Shown here in pieces: positions 24,143 through 37,560 of a stretch of 64,000 nucleotides of DNA. The stretch comes from Straminergon stramineum (Eukaryota; Streptophyta; Bryopsida; Hypnales; Calliergonaceae). The stretch is from the NCBI GenBank assembly GCA_963920665.1, contig OY987267.1, forward strand, positions 26,412,001 through 26,476,000, read 5' to 3'. The notes beneath the pieces are model-generated. The model had not been told where the DNA came from. It did not search any database and saw only the letters and a program-made list of their open reading frames with translations. Both the position numbers and the translations under genes were made by a program. Position 1 is the first letter of the stretch. Each line of letters starts with the position of its first letter.

Positions 24143-27100
24143 TCAGAGGACATTTCTGGAAATCACATCTTCAAATTGGTCTAGCAAGTCCCCGCCGGAG
24201 GTGCTGCTACTGGCAATGATGTCCTCCGCTTGCCTGGCGCTGTAGGTGTCGATGTAGCGCCGATGCTTCGATCCTGGCGACGGATAGCTCGGGGGCTTGG
24301 TCGGCGCGGGCGCCACCACTGGCACCAGGGAGCCCAACACTTGCGCTACGTCGTACATGGTGGGTCGCTGAGACGGCGTTTGCTTCGAACATAGCAATGC
24401 CAGCTTCAGCGCCTTCTCTAGGTGGTCGATGCTTGGACATGTTGCTCTCACATACGGATCCACGTATTCCAGCACATTTCGATCATCGATTTTTGACCTG
24501 ACCTGAGAAGTGCTTACGCCACATACGGGCACCCAGAATTAGACAATGAATGGAATTATTGTGCTAGCTAGACCTTGCAGAGTTACAATCTGTTGTATTT
24601 GAATTAGGATGGATGGAAAAACTATCGACGCTTTCTACAGTTGACAATGCTACATTTCGAAAAAATTACTATGATTGAATGAGTGGTGCCCTTCTCTACT
24701 TAGAATTGAATTTATTAGCATAGATCTTTAGTCAGTCCGTACGTTCTGTAGCCCATGGATGCAAGCTAGCAAGAGTTTGAAGAGGGTATAAGTAATTGTA
24801 TGCATACCCAGTCCAGCAAGTTGACTTCATCTTCAACAGCCATTTTGCCCATGAGAAGCTCCAGCAGCACAATGCCGAAGCTGTATACATCCGACTTATC
24901 ATTCAGACGGGACGTCTGGGCATATTCGGGATCAATGTAGCCGATCGTCCCTAGCACAAACGTCGAGGTGTGCGTCCTAGTTGGCTGAATATTTTTGGCA
25001 AGTCCAAAGTCACACAGGTGGGCCTCCATATTGGCATTCAGAAGTATGTTGCACGATTTCACATCTCGATGAACGACCTCAGGTTTACAGTCTTGGTGCA
25101 GATATGCCAGTCCTTGTGCTGCTCCCAACGCTATCTTCAAACGTGTATTCCAATCCATCTTGGTTGACCTTTTCGCGTGACCTACTCGCATGCAGTACCA
25201 TGATTATTAGATTCCTACCTAAATATTGAACATATTGTATCTGGGTGCGTATAGTACTACCTAGATATATTCCGTACGTGTAGAGGCTCTCAGAAGCGAA
25301 TGATACTAACAATAAATATACCAAATCACACGTGAACGTACAATCATTTAGAAGCCAGAATGATCAAAATACTAACTAGTTGTCTCCAACATAATTCTTC
25401 CTCGAATGATCCAAAGGAGAGGTCGAAGCTGTAAGACACACAACCTCATGTTTATTATTTCATTATACTGGGCCGGTGTATATTTCATGCAGAATGCCGA
25501 AGTTTCGATCGATCGGGCGGGCGTCCAAATGTCCAAGTCATCTATGAGAATGAGCAGGTACGTCTCGCCCGGACGGGCGCTAAATAAGTAGTCCAGAAAC
25601 CGTGCCAATAATTCGTTAATTCACTAGAACTAGCTAGCCTCCGCCCTCCGCCAGGCAATAAAATGAAGTTATCAATGTTCTAAGAGTAGATTCTCGTGAA
25701 CGTACCATGAAGATGGTCGTACAAGCTGCCATATTCCATGAAATCATAGAAGAGGAAGTTGCCAGCTGAGGACATGGAATACCCACGCAGACTGACGATG
25801 TTTCGGTGTTTGATGTTGCCCAGCGTCTTTAACTCTGTCTCGAACTCCTGAATGTTTTGAGGGTAGTAGTTGAAGAGTTTCTTGATGGCGATTGAGTGGC
25901 CATTCTTGAGAGTGCATTTGTATACAGTACTCGAGCCACCTCGTCCTGCCACGTACTTCTCGCTCAAATTCTCCGTCAGGCGCATCATCTCTTCGAACGA
26001 CTGTGGCGCCATCCCCAAGTGAAACGTCACTAAACTCGGTGGCCCTGCAGCTCATGAGGTATAATTAAATTACCCAACCCTCTTGAGCCACTACTGTTAT
26101 GTACTGGCCTTCAATTAGTTTCATTCTAGATTGACTAGAGCTGGCTTTTTCAATTTCTTAGTTACAACATGAATATAATTATGTACAATTTGAATTTTGA
26201 CATGGGCCTGTACTGCTTGCTGTTATTGCAAGTATAACGCGTATATTTATATGTATATAAAGAACTATACCTTGTGATGTTTTAGGCAGCTTCAGAATGT
26301 GACGGGGACGCATGATGCGCATGGCTCCAAAGAGCAGAAGAGCGAATAGGCAGACTGCAGAGATTGCGATTCCCCAGGCAGCTGTTGCTCCCAACGGACC
26401 TGTGCAGTGAGAAAGTGATGTTTAGTTAGTGTCCAGACTGAAAATTGTTCACTCAGACTAGAAGATGCTGATTCACATGAATTGAAGCAAACGGCTTAAT
26501 TTGTCTACACCAGGAGAAAAGTCTCAAGATGCATGATGGCGCCTATCATATGCAGTCCACTAGTGATGAATTTCCAGCAAGCATCTCAAGTGACTGTCCT
26601 TCACATGTTGCCTTCCAGCTTATCAGGGCATACCATTCGTTCGAGGTGCACCCCGAGGAAACAAGCTCCGCCCACACAGGCTGTTAGTTGCGACACATAG
26701 CTGTGGGTTGCCATAGTAGCTGCAGCAACCCACACCCCAAACCCATATCTAGATTATTTATTGGTAAGAGGAGGAACTGACTTTCAGCTGGCTAGTGCCT
26801 GGTTGCATGTAGCCGATTCGAAAACTACATACAATGAAATACATAATTGATTGAACCATGCATATCCAATACGACTTTCAGCAAATCGAACCTTTGTTGC
26901 AGATAGTAAAACTCACTTCATGCGACGTCATTACCCAAGGGGCTGATATTCCCAGTATTATAATTATTAGGAGCTTCTGACAATCGCTGAATGTCTTTAT
27001 TTACATGACCGAGAACAACTGCTGTCATTGATACGAACTCAACGTTTAGGCCACATAGAAGAATTTACAAGATTACCTTTCGGGGGGGAACTTGTCAAAA

Positions 27101-30100
27101 AAATCTGCGACAGGAACTTCTCCAGACAAGTTGTTGTACGAAAGATCCCTGCAGCCAGAAACAAGATTTGCTGAGCAGTCACACTTACTTTTCTAAATTA
27201 ATGTAATACACTAATGATACGTCAGAATGATGCAGTGTGCACTTAGGGCCTTCGACAATTAATGTATGTCCAGCATTAAATGGAGGCCATGCAATACAGG
27301 GTTCCCTATATGCGTCGAATATTACAAGTTTGTTATTAAATAAAGGGTATGGAGCGCAGAACTGATGGGCTTTAATGTGGCTTACAAGGTGTCCAAATTG
27401 AAGCAGTTCTCCAGCTGCTTTGGTATTGAACCTGATAAAGCGTTGAATGATAAATTCCTGCCAAACAGAAAACAGAGAACCTCAGAAACTTTGCTGTTGG
27501 CTTGCCCTGGTCGATCAGACTCATAATTTAGGCAAAGTAGAATTTGACTATTCCCCGGATTACCAATTTGAACGCAGAGAAGTAAAAAAAATGGAGGCGT
27601 ACATGACCCGTATTTCTTGCAGTTGGCCAAGTTCAGGAGGTATTGGTCCAGCAAAGGCATTGTGGGATAGATCTCTGTACGAATCACTTTGTCAGCTAAC
27701 AAACAAACCAGCAGCTGCACTAATGAATTGCACACTCGTCATGAATCGAACACAGTTTGCGTCTGTTTAAATTACACTTTGTATGAGCAGGTAAGGTAAA
27801 CGGATTTGCAACTTACAGGTAATTAAGGTGGATACACTCCCTGGAACAACCGCTCTGTTAGTTATGATAGACCAGATATCGATGTAGTAATAGCCTATGA
27901 ACGAACGTCATCACAAAATGAACACTTCCAACTGCCCTAATTTATTAAATCCAACTTAAGACATATATGTGACTGAAGGTGTTAGGCTAATCGAATGGAA
28001 ATAATTATAAGACAATAGCAACTTACAGGTAACTATGGCTGGTCACGTTATTCGGTTGGATGCCGATTGAGCCGCTTAATTTGTTGCCATGTAGGTCCCT
28101 GTTGTTCCTCAGAAGTGCAAAATTAGAAAGATTCATTTTTTGTCATACTCAGCCCATTCATACAGAGTTGGAAAAGTTTTGCAACTTCGGAAGGAGGTGG
28201 TGACAGTGAGAAGATAGGAGAGTTACAATTTTTAGCTACAAGCGCCCCAGTGTCCAAAGAATGACCCCGAGGAAGTGCTAATAATAGTTGAATATGATGG
28301 CTTACAGAGTAAGAAGATGCTCAAGGTTACCGATGGAGTGAGGTATAGGGCCATTCAGGTTGTTCTTCGACAGATCCCTACAGATAGAGAAACTTCATGA
28401 CTTCAAATGATGAAAATTCACGAGATTAATTGCATCGTGAAGACCTGGATTTTTTCAAAAAGGAGTCGGAAACTTACTTTCTTCATGAAACGAAAAAACT
28501 AACCAGGCTATTTAGTGAGCCTCACTAGCGTAGAAAATCATGGCAGCTATTTTGCGTTGATTTAGGTAGAAGAGGACTCACAACTTGTCAAGATTGAAAA
28601 TAAGCCCAATCTCGTAGGGGATGGCACCCGAAAAAAAGTTCGATGAGAGGTTTCTGGTTCAGCAAATATAACTCAATCAATGCAACATAAGAAGCTAGAG
28701 CCAGTAATAAGCAAATACTTGCCAGGCTCATTCACGAGTGACAAAAGGTGCACTATCGCCTCAGACACTGTAGGTGCTATGAGTTAGTTAAGAGCGAACT
28801 CTGAATCGATGAAAACTATCACTCTTAGCGATAAATAGCAACTGTCAGTATACTGAAACTAAGAAGGCACTTACAAGCTTGTAAGATTGGTCAACTTCTG
28901 AAGATCTGGTAGGATACTGCCGTTCAGCTTATTCCCATGCAGGTCCCTGCAGACGTACGGAGTTATAGATTGCAGCTCATCTGAACCTGATACCGGTTGA
29001 AGTCTCGGACTACACAACTTTCGATCTAACAGCGTGATTCGAAAAATGAAACTAACCGAATGTAAATGATTGACTGAACATGACACGTCAATTCGAAAAC
29101 AGTGCCGCATGGGACAGCTCTGCTTACAGGAAGTTCAAAGCTGCGAGGGAGCTGATGTTTTCAGGTATTGGACCTGTCAATTCATTCTCAGACAACTTCC
29201 TGGTATTCAAGCACACATCATCATATTAACTTATAAGTTGAGGCTAACTTTTATCTCAAACTAAAAAGTCTACATACAGTAGACGTCCTAGTCCATACAA
29301 GGCGAATTACACGACTGGACATCATGAAATAATTTGGAGGGAAGAAAATTCAAGAACGTACCAACGCAAGTACCAACTCTTTTAACTAGATAAGTGCTGA
29401 TTCGGAAAGCTTAATGACTAACCTACAAATTCTTGAAGACACGGATTCCAAATTACTCCAGAGTCGTGCCAGCAGTGGGCACCGTTAGTGAAATAGATTT
29501 TAGTCAATTCTGGATGCGTCATTTACTCATTTACAAAGAGGTATGTTTGGAAGTGATGAAAAGTACTTACAAATCAAACAGTTCTGTTAGGCACCCCAGC
29601 TCAGAAGGTATTTCGCCAGTCAATTCATTGTCGTTCAATTCCCTAGAAAAAGTAGGACCACATCCAGAGAACGTCAGAGAAATCTATATACTATTCTGAC
29701 TGTTGGGCAGGCTTTAATTAAGTGCGGAGAAGCTACGTTAAGAGCAAAAGTGCACGACCAAAATGTATCCGAAATTCCAACCTAATCAAAAAGAATTCTC
29801 TTGCCCGCATATTCAAGGCCCATTTAAATATGCCCTAAAATTGATCACTTCCAATGTAATAATTCAGTTTAATGCACTAAAATAATTGTTGCCTTTGCGT
29901 AGAGGCTCAAAATTAAACCGTAGCCTTACAAGAAAGTATAAAAATCCTAGATTGATGAAGAAAGACACTTTTAAAAGATCAAATTATAACGGCTTTATTT
30001 CGCACAAGTAACGTTAACCTGGGGGCAACTTAAACAAGTTTTTCAACTTTTTATTAAAAAAAATTAGTTTTATAAAAAGTCATATTACTAATAAAATGAT

Positions 30101-33100
30101 GAGTTGAATATTATTTGTTTTAGATTTTCCAGGAGCCAAAGTTTTGTTTTTGTTTTTGTTTTTGTTTGTCACATTGAAGTTTATTTCAATGGCGAAAAAG
30201 GGAACCAACACAACAACACCTGGAGATGAAGTCAGGGGCGGGACTCACGACAGTGAAACTGCTATGAGCTACTAGGACGACTTTGGTCCACTTACCGTCA
30301 ACTCATCCCGAGAGCAGACAGGTTTAATGAGCCAAAGATTTTCAAGGGGAAGCGGCAGTACATTATTATAGAGAATGATTATAGCAAATTTGAGGTCTTA
30401 ATTAAACTAAGATCAGATAGTAAATAAGATAAGAAGATTGTTTTCCAATAAAAGCTAACTCAGTATTTTTTCAAATATAACAATTTCTTGCCTTAATTTT
30501 GGATTAAAAAAAGTTAACCATACCTAAGAAAAGTTTAAATACTTAAAAGTGCTTTAGGCCAAGTTATAAGAACGTTTAATGCGGAAGCCCCTGCCCCCTG
30601 TCTACAATATCTGAGTTGTGTACCCGAGTTTCAAAGTTGCCCTAAATCATAAATTATGAACTGTTTTGAAAAATCATAGGGTCGTGCATTACAGGTAGTT
30701 CAACATGGTCATGTTGCCTAGTTCTGGGGGTATCGAACCCGTCAAGCGATTGTTGTCCAGGTACCTGAACATTAGCATAAGGATAAATGGGTCAACCGCA
30801 AAAATCTAAGAACACTGAATACCACCATGCACTATACAATCATGTGCAAATAACTATTATTGAAGAATGGACAACTGACCTACATTCATTAGAATTCATT
30901 TGAACCTTTCGGCAGTAATTATACTGGATAACAAGAACAAGCATGACCTAACTGTGTATAGATGCATGCAGATAAATTTATCACGGATTGATGACGAGCT
31001 TACAATTTGGTCACTGAAGTCAAATTTCCAAGTATCGGCGGAATGGGGCCCTCAAGATGATTGGAGCTCAAGTCTCTAAGGCAAATGCAACCAGTCAATT
31101 GTCAGACATCCTGCGGTTAAAAATAATAAAATTTGCTAACAAGAATAATCTATAATCAAGACAAATGAATACATATACCTACGTAATATTTACCTACATG
31201 ATCAAGACAAATGAGAGGTTAAGACATACAGGATGACTAGCGCCTGCATGAGCCCAAGCACATCCGGAATCAGCCCACTGAACCTGTTGGATTCCAAGGA
31301 GCTGCACACAATTTATATTCAAAAGGCTTCAGTAAAGAACGATACAAGGAAGTTTTAATTAATTAATCTCAGAACGTAAACAGTAATATTTGTTTGCTGC
31401 ATTCAGATTAGCACCCATCGTTCATTGATGCGCAAGTTTGATCCGGGAAGATTGCAAAGCTAATATGACTTCGGTAGAGGACAACCCGCGAGTGATAAGT
31501 CGTCTATGGCCAGAGCAATAATGAGGATACGTGTTTCGACATGCTGAGCAAATGAGCAATGCCTCACACAATTGAGACAGAATTGGGGATCGTAGCTGGA
31601 TACACTTACAGAGTGCTCACTTGGAGGTATCCTATATTGTACGGAATCTCACCAGAGAGATCGTTGTAACTCAAGTCCCTGTCACCGAAAATGATGTTCA
31701 CGTTAAAGATTACAAATCTAGAACTCCGACGGCTAAATCATGGAGTCAACTAAACGCTGACTACTTTTCCATTTGTTATGAGGCCCTGTTCAGAAGTTAA
31801 GAAAAGATGATCATACACGATTAGCCATCGTCACTATAAATCAAAGTCACCATTACTCAAGAGGACATGCAGGTGAACATACAGGATTTGAAAGGACGTG
31901 CAGTTGCCAATCCCGTCGGGTATAGGTCCTGTGAGGTTATTCAAGCGCACATTGCTACAATGCACAAATACACCACGTTCAATGTCATGCTCCAAATATC
32001 AAAATCCTTAAGGTTCCTTCACAATCACAAGTGCATGTCAAATTTCCTGCTGGGAATTATATAAGTGAGTGCATCGTTAATTACTACAGTTGGTACGTTC
32101 TAGGTCATAAACTAATAAAATCAATGAATATGAAGCTCAGTAGGGGCCATGCTGCTTTACAAGTAGGCAAGCTGAGTCAGTTGGCACATGTCTGCGGACA
32201 AACTCCCTGTGAGGTAATTTTGCCTAAGCATGCTGCAAAAAGATAGCAACACACACCTTTATTTTAGTACTATGCCAAGTGAACGTCCCTTGGATTTATT
32301 GAACAGAACATGCACTGCAGTGCTAATCGCATCTCCCTATTGCAAAGTTACGTAAGTATTCGATCCAAAAACGCCGAATTGATAAGAGATCAAGCGAAGC
32401 TTCGGGAAAGAGAATTACAGATATTGAAGGGACTCGCTCCAGTAAATCAACGACGGTATGGACCCCGAAAGCTCATTCGCCTGCAGGTCCCTGCAGATCA
32501 CCAATGCACGTAATTCATGGAAATATAATTAAGAATGCTGAAGAAACTTCCAAAGAGTACGATTATCATGGAGTTGGACATAACGCAAACATGCATGTAT
32601 ACATAATGCAAGAAAGGGTAATCATCGAAAGGCTTACAGGTGTCTCAGGTTAATGAGACTTGAAAATGTTGATGGAATCGGGCCTGTGAGATGATTGTTT
32701 GCCAGGGACCTGCAAACCATCACGCGAAACCGATAACATTTGCACGTCATCGAAAATGGCGAGGTTTGTCCAGATTTCTGAGTTTAACAGGATCAAATGC
32801 AAGATACACAGAATGCAGTCAAGTAATGTTAAGGACACAGAAACTTCCAATATTGCAGCCACTTACAGGTACTCCAGTTTTTGTAGCTGTGACATGAGGT
32901 ATGGTATTTCTCCCGTCAGATTGTTCCATGAAAAATTCCTGTTGGGATCGATGTATATTTTAGGTGAGCACACTAATAAAATCTTGGATGCATGTAACGG
33001 CGCACATGACACGATGGTCACATTCGAATCAGTACTGTCGAATTGCAGGGATCGGATTGCACTTTTTTAAAACTCTGTTAAACTAGGAATGTTAACCAGT

Positions 33101-34809
33101 CTTAGTTTCAATAATATAGTCATTGAGTACCGCTCCGCTTAGCTCTGTGAAGTCTGCCATGGAATCAAAAATGCGAACTTGGAAGTTTCTTAAAGAGATC
33201 TCTCATTAATACTGTGGCTGTGCGCAACTTGTCTTTAATTTTGAATCGTATTCAATATTCTGCTGATACATATATTGCAGTCACATGCAGGTCTGGAGTT
33301 CAACATCCGATTTACTCACAGGTAAACCAAGCTTATGCACTTGCTAATTTCCGCTGGTATCTGTCCAGAGATATTATTCTCACTCATGTCCCTGCACCAG
33401 AAACACTTTTCTAAGAACCCTGAAATCTGTCCGCAAGAGGGTTATCAGCATCGAGGCTAGCAAGAACGTCGAAAAAAACCAGGTTGTGAGGATCGAAACT
33501 CAGACTGCACGACGTGCAATGGCCTGGGTTAACACAGAATCATTTGAGCACTGGCAGTAGTAATACATTGACATTGGACTACTCACAAATGCTGGAGGCT
33601 GTGTAAATTGCCAATCGCCGGAGAAATTTCCCCTGCCAGAGAAAGAACTGACAGATTTCTGCAAGAACAGAGAGCTTTGATCGATTAAACATATCTAAAC
33701 AATTTATATCTTTGCTGAGAGCCCATCTTTCTAACTAGAGAAATACATGTAAAATGATCCCAGAACGATCAGCAAATGCCAGAAGGTCCTGAATGGCAGC
33801 TAACCAACCAGCAAAAGGAGACTAGGAATGTAAAATCATCCCCATCACAGGCACTTCGCAGTCATACATTCCTAATTCAAATGCCCTACTCGCTGCAAAT
33901 TGATCGATTGTCTAGTTTTGTATTGGCGGAAAGTAACGACTTGACACGTCCGGAGTTCCGGACGGTGATTCTAATGGGCCAAAGTACGTGCGAGGAGGTC
34001 TGTTAATAAGAACGTGTGGCAAATAACGAATGGGGGTCTAGCAGGAGTGGTCTGTCAATTTAAAAACTGCTGGCCACCGCTATCACGTATGTGAGGACCC
34101 AATTGTACTGATTGAAAGAGGGTAGCCGACTTACAAGGTTGTGACCAAAAAGGTGACATTATCACATATTACGCCTCGCCAGAAGCATGGGCTCTGGCTG
34201 CCTTCGTGCCAGTCATAAAGTGCAATGTCACCGTTCGCAAACCCCCTCTTCAGTTCGAGTAATGCAGCCACTGCATGAACGCAATACAAGGCATGTGACT
34301 GTCAGTCTGATATCTCTATTCCAAACATATAGAATCCTTTCCTAGTTTCTTTTGCAGTCACCTTCGTTGGATTTGTGAGTCTAATTAATTATGACAAATA
34401 AAATTTGAGTACGTGATGATAACAATGTCCTTCCAGGATGCCCATTTTTCTACTCAATTCCTGATTGACTCTTGATCTCACTCTAACGAATTCCATGGGT
34501 AGATTGGTAGATTGTATCCTCTCTCGCTCCAGTACAATGAAAATCAATCAAAAAGCCAACTCGATAATATTCCTTGATACTGTTACGATGCCTAGCCCTG
34601 CAAATAATAAATTAGAAGCTATATCTAACCCGTCTGTTTGAGAATGATGCCGCTCGTGGCACGATAAATGGGGTGGGAATAAGACTTCTACCTTCTTCAG
34701 CAATTGTTGTGGCTGCGATCGGGATACTCAGAAACGACGCAAACACAAGCAAGAAACCCAATAGCCACACTGGGGAGGAAAGACTTGACGACCTACAACG
34801 TCCTGACAT
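24143..34809 (-). CDS. ERECTA: ERECTA-like leucine-rich-repeat receptor kinase
   Basis: A plasma-membrane receptor kinase of the ERECTA family, which in plants reads secreted cysteine-rich EPF/EPFL peptides to control growth and patterning. I join 27 GT-AG exons into 992 codons without a stop. Exon 1 (34692-34809) holds a signal peptide. Exon 2 (34135-34270) gives ALLELKRGF and the SPCFWRGVICDN cap. Then come LRR exons, nineteen of 72 bp and one of 69 bp (31610-31678), all starting and ending in phase 2, from 33587-33658 to 27077-27148. Next are 26634-26719 and 26271-26399 (transmembrane helix near residues 597-619), then 25706-26044, 24808-25181 and 24143-24502 (kinase). The juxtamembrane RLTENLSEKYVAGRGGSSTVYKC-type block (index residues given only in part) is typical of ERECTA. 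Lys690, the HRD Asp788 and the DFG Asp806 are present, so the kinase should be active. Twenty-seven exons equals my recollection of Arabidopsis ERECTA. Confidence 0.94.
27817..27840 (-). other. Possible 24-bp micro-exon or decayed LRR exon
   Basis: Between LRR exons 28027-28098 and 27603-27674 lies a good donor (ACCT followed by GTAAGT), preceded by an LRR-exon-sized stretch that carries an in-frame stop. An internal CAG would leave a 24-base in-frame exon (ECIHLNY plus a split Leu) in the same phase as its neighbours. Including it gives 1000 codons; skipping it gives 992. I read it as the remnant of a lost LRR exon, and splicing status is unknown. Confidence 0.4.
30143..30171. repeat. TTTTTG microsatellite in an ERECTA-like intron
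   Basis: Tandem TTTTTG-type units lying in the ~1-kb intron between LRR exons 29571-29642 and 30693-30764. This intron is the longest of the LRR section. Confidence 0.8.
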
Positions 34810-37560
34810 CGCCTCCGTACTTCAGGCGAGTAGCCCGGTGAGCCCTGACACTCGGTCGAAGCTGTGTTGAGTTCCACTCTGATCGCCTCAATAATATTCA
34901 CAGCGACCCATATCGATTTGCTCTATTGATCTTGCAGCCCTCGACCACCGCCGGCGCAAGGGTGACTTGACTCACCATGACAGGGATCAAGAAAACTGCA
35001 GTTGATGTTGGCAGCTTTCCCTTTGTGAAATACAATGTGTGGCCCTCTTGGTCGTGAATCAGAAAATCGCATAGACTACGCTAGTCTATAATCAATAAGG
35101 TCTGTCGGGAAATAGACCACAACATTCTGATCACAATAGCACAACCATTCTTTCTCTCTCCCACCGCAATGACACTGAATGCTCCGAACTCTGCAATGCA
35201 ATGCGAACAAACCATTAAGTTAAACCAACTCGTTCGACTTTTCCCTGCGTCCCACCCATATCACTCAACGCTGTAATATCATTCAATGTGGCTGTTGAAA
35301 GAAACGAGGAAACCCTGACTCCTTCGGGAAATTAAACGTTCCTACGCTTCAGATTGAACAACATCCTCGTACGTACCCACACACAAATCGAATTCTGCTT
35401 TCAGCCCACTGACGAATGAATTAAGCGACCACTATAAACTCGTAATACCGCAGAATACTATTGTTCACTGGATGATTGCGGTTCAGGTAGAAATGATTGA
35501 TGGACCGAAAGAGGGGTCATAGAAACTGTTGGTAGACGCCAGGAATGAGCCATGGATGCTACGGGAGCGATGGAGAGAGCAGAGTTAGCATTAGTTACGA
35601 CTTACGAGGGGAACGAGGACAACGCCAGAACCCACGAAGACATGGCCGGATGTTGACTAGCTTACAATAGCTAGCTCGATAGATCTTGAATCGGAGAAGA
35701 AGCCTACTTACTCACCCACTCGCTCTCTCAACATGACGTACTGTAACGTAACGCAACGTATTGAACTTTCTGGTCTGACTCTCGACGGATCAGTTGGCAA
35801 ACGTGCACGAGCAGCTGCAGGGAAAAATTACCTGGGAGGGGAGATAGAAACGATGGCAAGAGAGGCACCTACGGACTTAAGTGAAGATGGGTTTGAAGAG
35901 TGACAGACGCTGGGAGCTACCTAAGTAGCAGCATATCTCAGTTTGCCACAGTGAGGAGTGGGAGCTATGGGTCGAGAGAGGAAAGAGTTAGGTTACAGAA
36001 AGACAGACAGACGCTGATGAAGGAAGACTAACTGAACTTCAGGAACTTTCTGAGTGAGATTGCTGAAAGCTGAGGGCAGTCAGGCAGACCGGGAAGCAGG
36101 CAGGCAGAGCAAGGGGGAATGACGTATTGCCGCCTTGCGCGCTAGCTTGGTCGATCGCTGGCGGAACATAAGTTATAAGCTTTACCGTGAGCTTATCGAA
36201 GCTGGTAAATATTAGCGAGCAGTTGAAGGTGGTGCAGCCCTGTGGAGGACGACAGACGTGATGAAAATGATGGGCAGAAGTCTGTAGCGAGCTAAGCCCC
36301 GTAGCCTGGGGTTTGGAGCAGTGCGGGCGGGCAGGCAGGCAACGGGTGCTGAAGCCTGCTGATAGGGGAGGAACCTACAGTAGCTGTCTGGGTACGGGAG
36401 CTGAAATCCATACGGAATGAGTGAGCTTGCTAAGCAGCAGCAGTACCTTCATAGAAGAGAAGTGAAGTGACCTGACCTGGTGGGAATGCGGGTAGCTAGG
36501 GCGCACTCGATCAGCTAGAAACTGGCCATGAATGAATGTATGTCTGAAGAAGATATGCAGGACTTGGTGGGATCTTGGTGAGAGCGATGGCTGGCCAGCT
36601 CAATACTTACTTGCATGCACAACTGACTGACTGACTGACTCCTGCCTGCGTTGCCTGCCTAGCTTGCTGCCTGCACTCCAGTGACTACCGGCACCAGTGC
36701 ACTCCAGCCTTCCAAGCCTGCATTGCTTGCTCTGACTCTCACTTACTCTTCCCACCTTCCACCTGACCTGCAGCTCGCCCCAGTAGTTAAGTTAACTGAA
36801 GGTAGCAGCCGGGCGGCCAGAACGAGTGCCAGACTCCCTTGCGGCCTGGCCTAGCTGCTGCTGCTGCTGCAGCAGCTGTGCAGGAGGCAGAAGTGATGAG
36901 TGTGTTCATGATGGCAATGATGAACGAGCGCAGCGCAGCTACCTAGCTGGGCAGGCTCCTTACTCGGCCTCCCTCCATTTCCCTTCCCTTCAGTTAACTA
37001 ATTCTCTGATCTTATCTCGTCCCGTTCCGTGTGATTAAGCTATGAGAGCCCCTCGATCAGGCCCACCCTGCCTGCAGCGCATGCATATATGCAGATCACT
37101 AGCTAAACTTAGATAGCTAGGGAACTAACTTAGCGTCGCTCGCTCGCTCACTCGCTCTCCCCAGGCCTGAGTAAGCCTCACTTACCGATGTTAAGCTAGT
37201 TAGTCGGCTAAGCTTAGTCCCCAGTCCCCACTACCGACCCTCCCTCGAGCCCTCGTCTCCTCGATCGTCCGGCGCCAGTTGATCACCCATTGCGTTGCTG
37301 ATTGCTTGCCAGGCATCATTATTCCATGACGTACCTACTTTGGGAAGCTTAAGTGTGCTTCATCATATCCTTCCCACCCAATTCACCCGTTCAAGTGATG
37401 GATGGGGACAGACTGAGACGGAGAGCTAGCCCATCTGCATGCGTGACGGGGGGAAGGGCTCAAGGGCTCAAGGGAAGGAAGGAAGGAAGTGCACCCCTAA
37501 TCAAAACTAATACTGTCCCATTAAAATCCTCCTAATCAGGCACAAGTAATGTCCCACTGA
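34810..37560 (-). promoter_or_regulatory. Upstream region of the ERECTA-like gene (leader/promoter)
   Basis: About 2.7 kb of GC-balanced DNA upstream of the receptor kinase ATG, rich in short repeats: GACAGACAGACG near 36003, GCAGGCAGGCA patches near 36100 and 36335, CTGACTGACTGACT near 36622, and a CTG/CAG tract at about 36853-36878. Beyond 37.56 kb composition returns to AT-rich. No conserved open frame on either strand. It probably holds the promoter and a long 5' UTR, perhaps with introns; boundaries are unproven. Confidence 0.45.
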
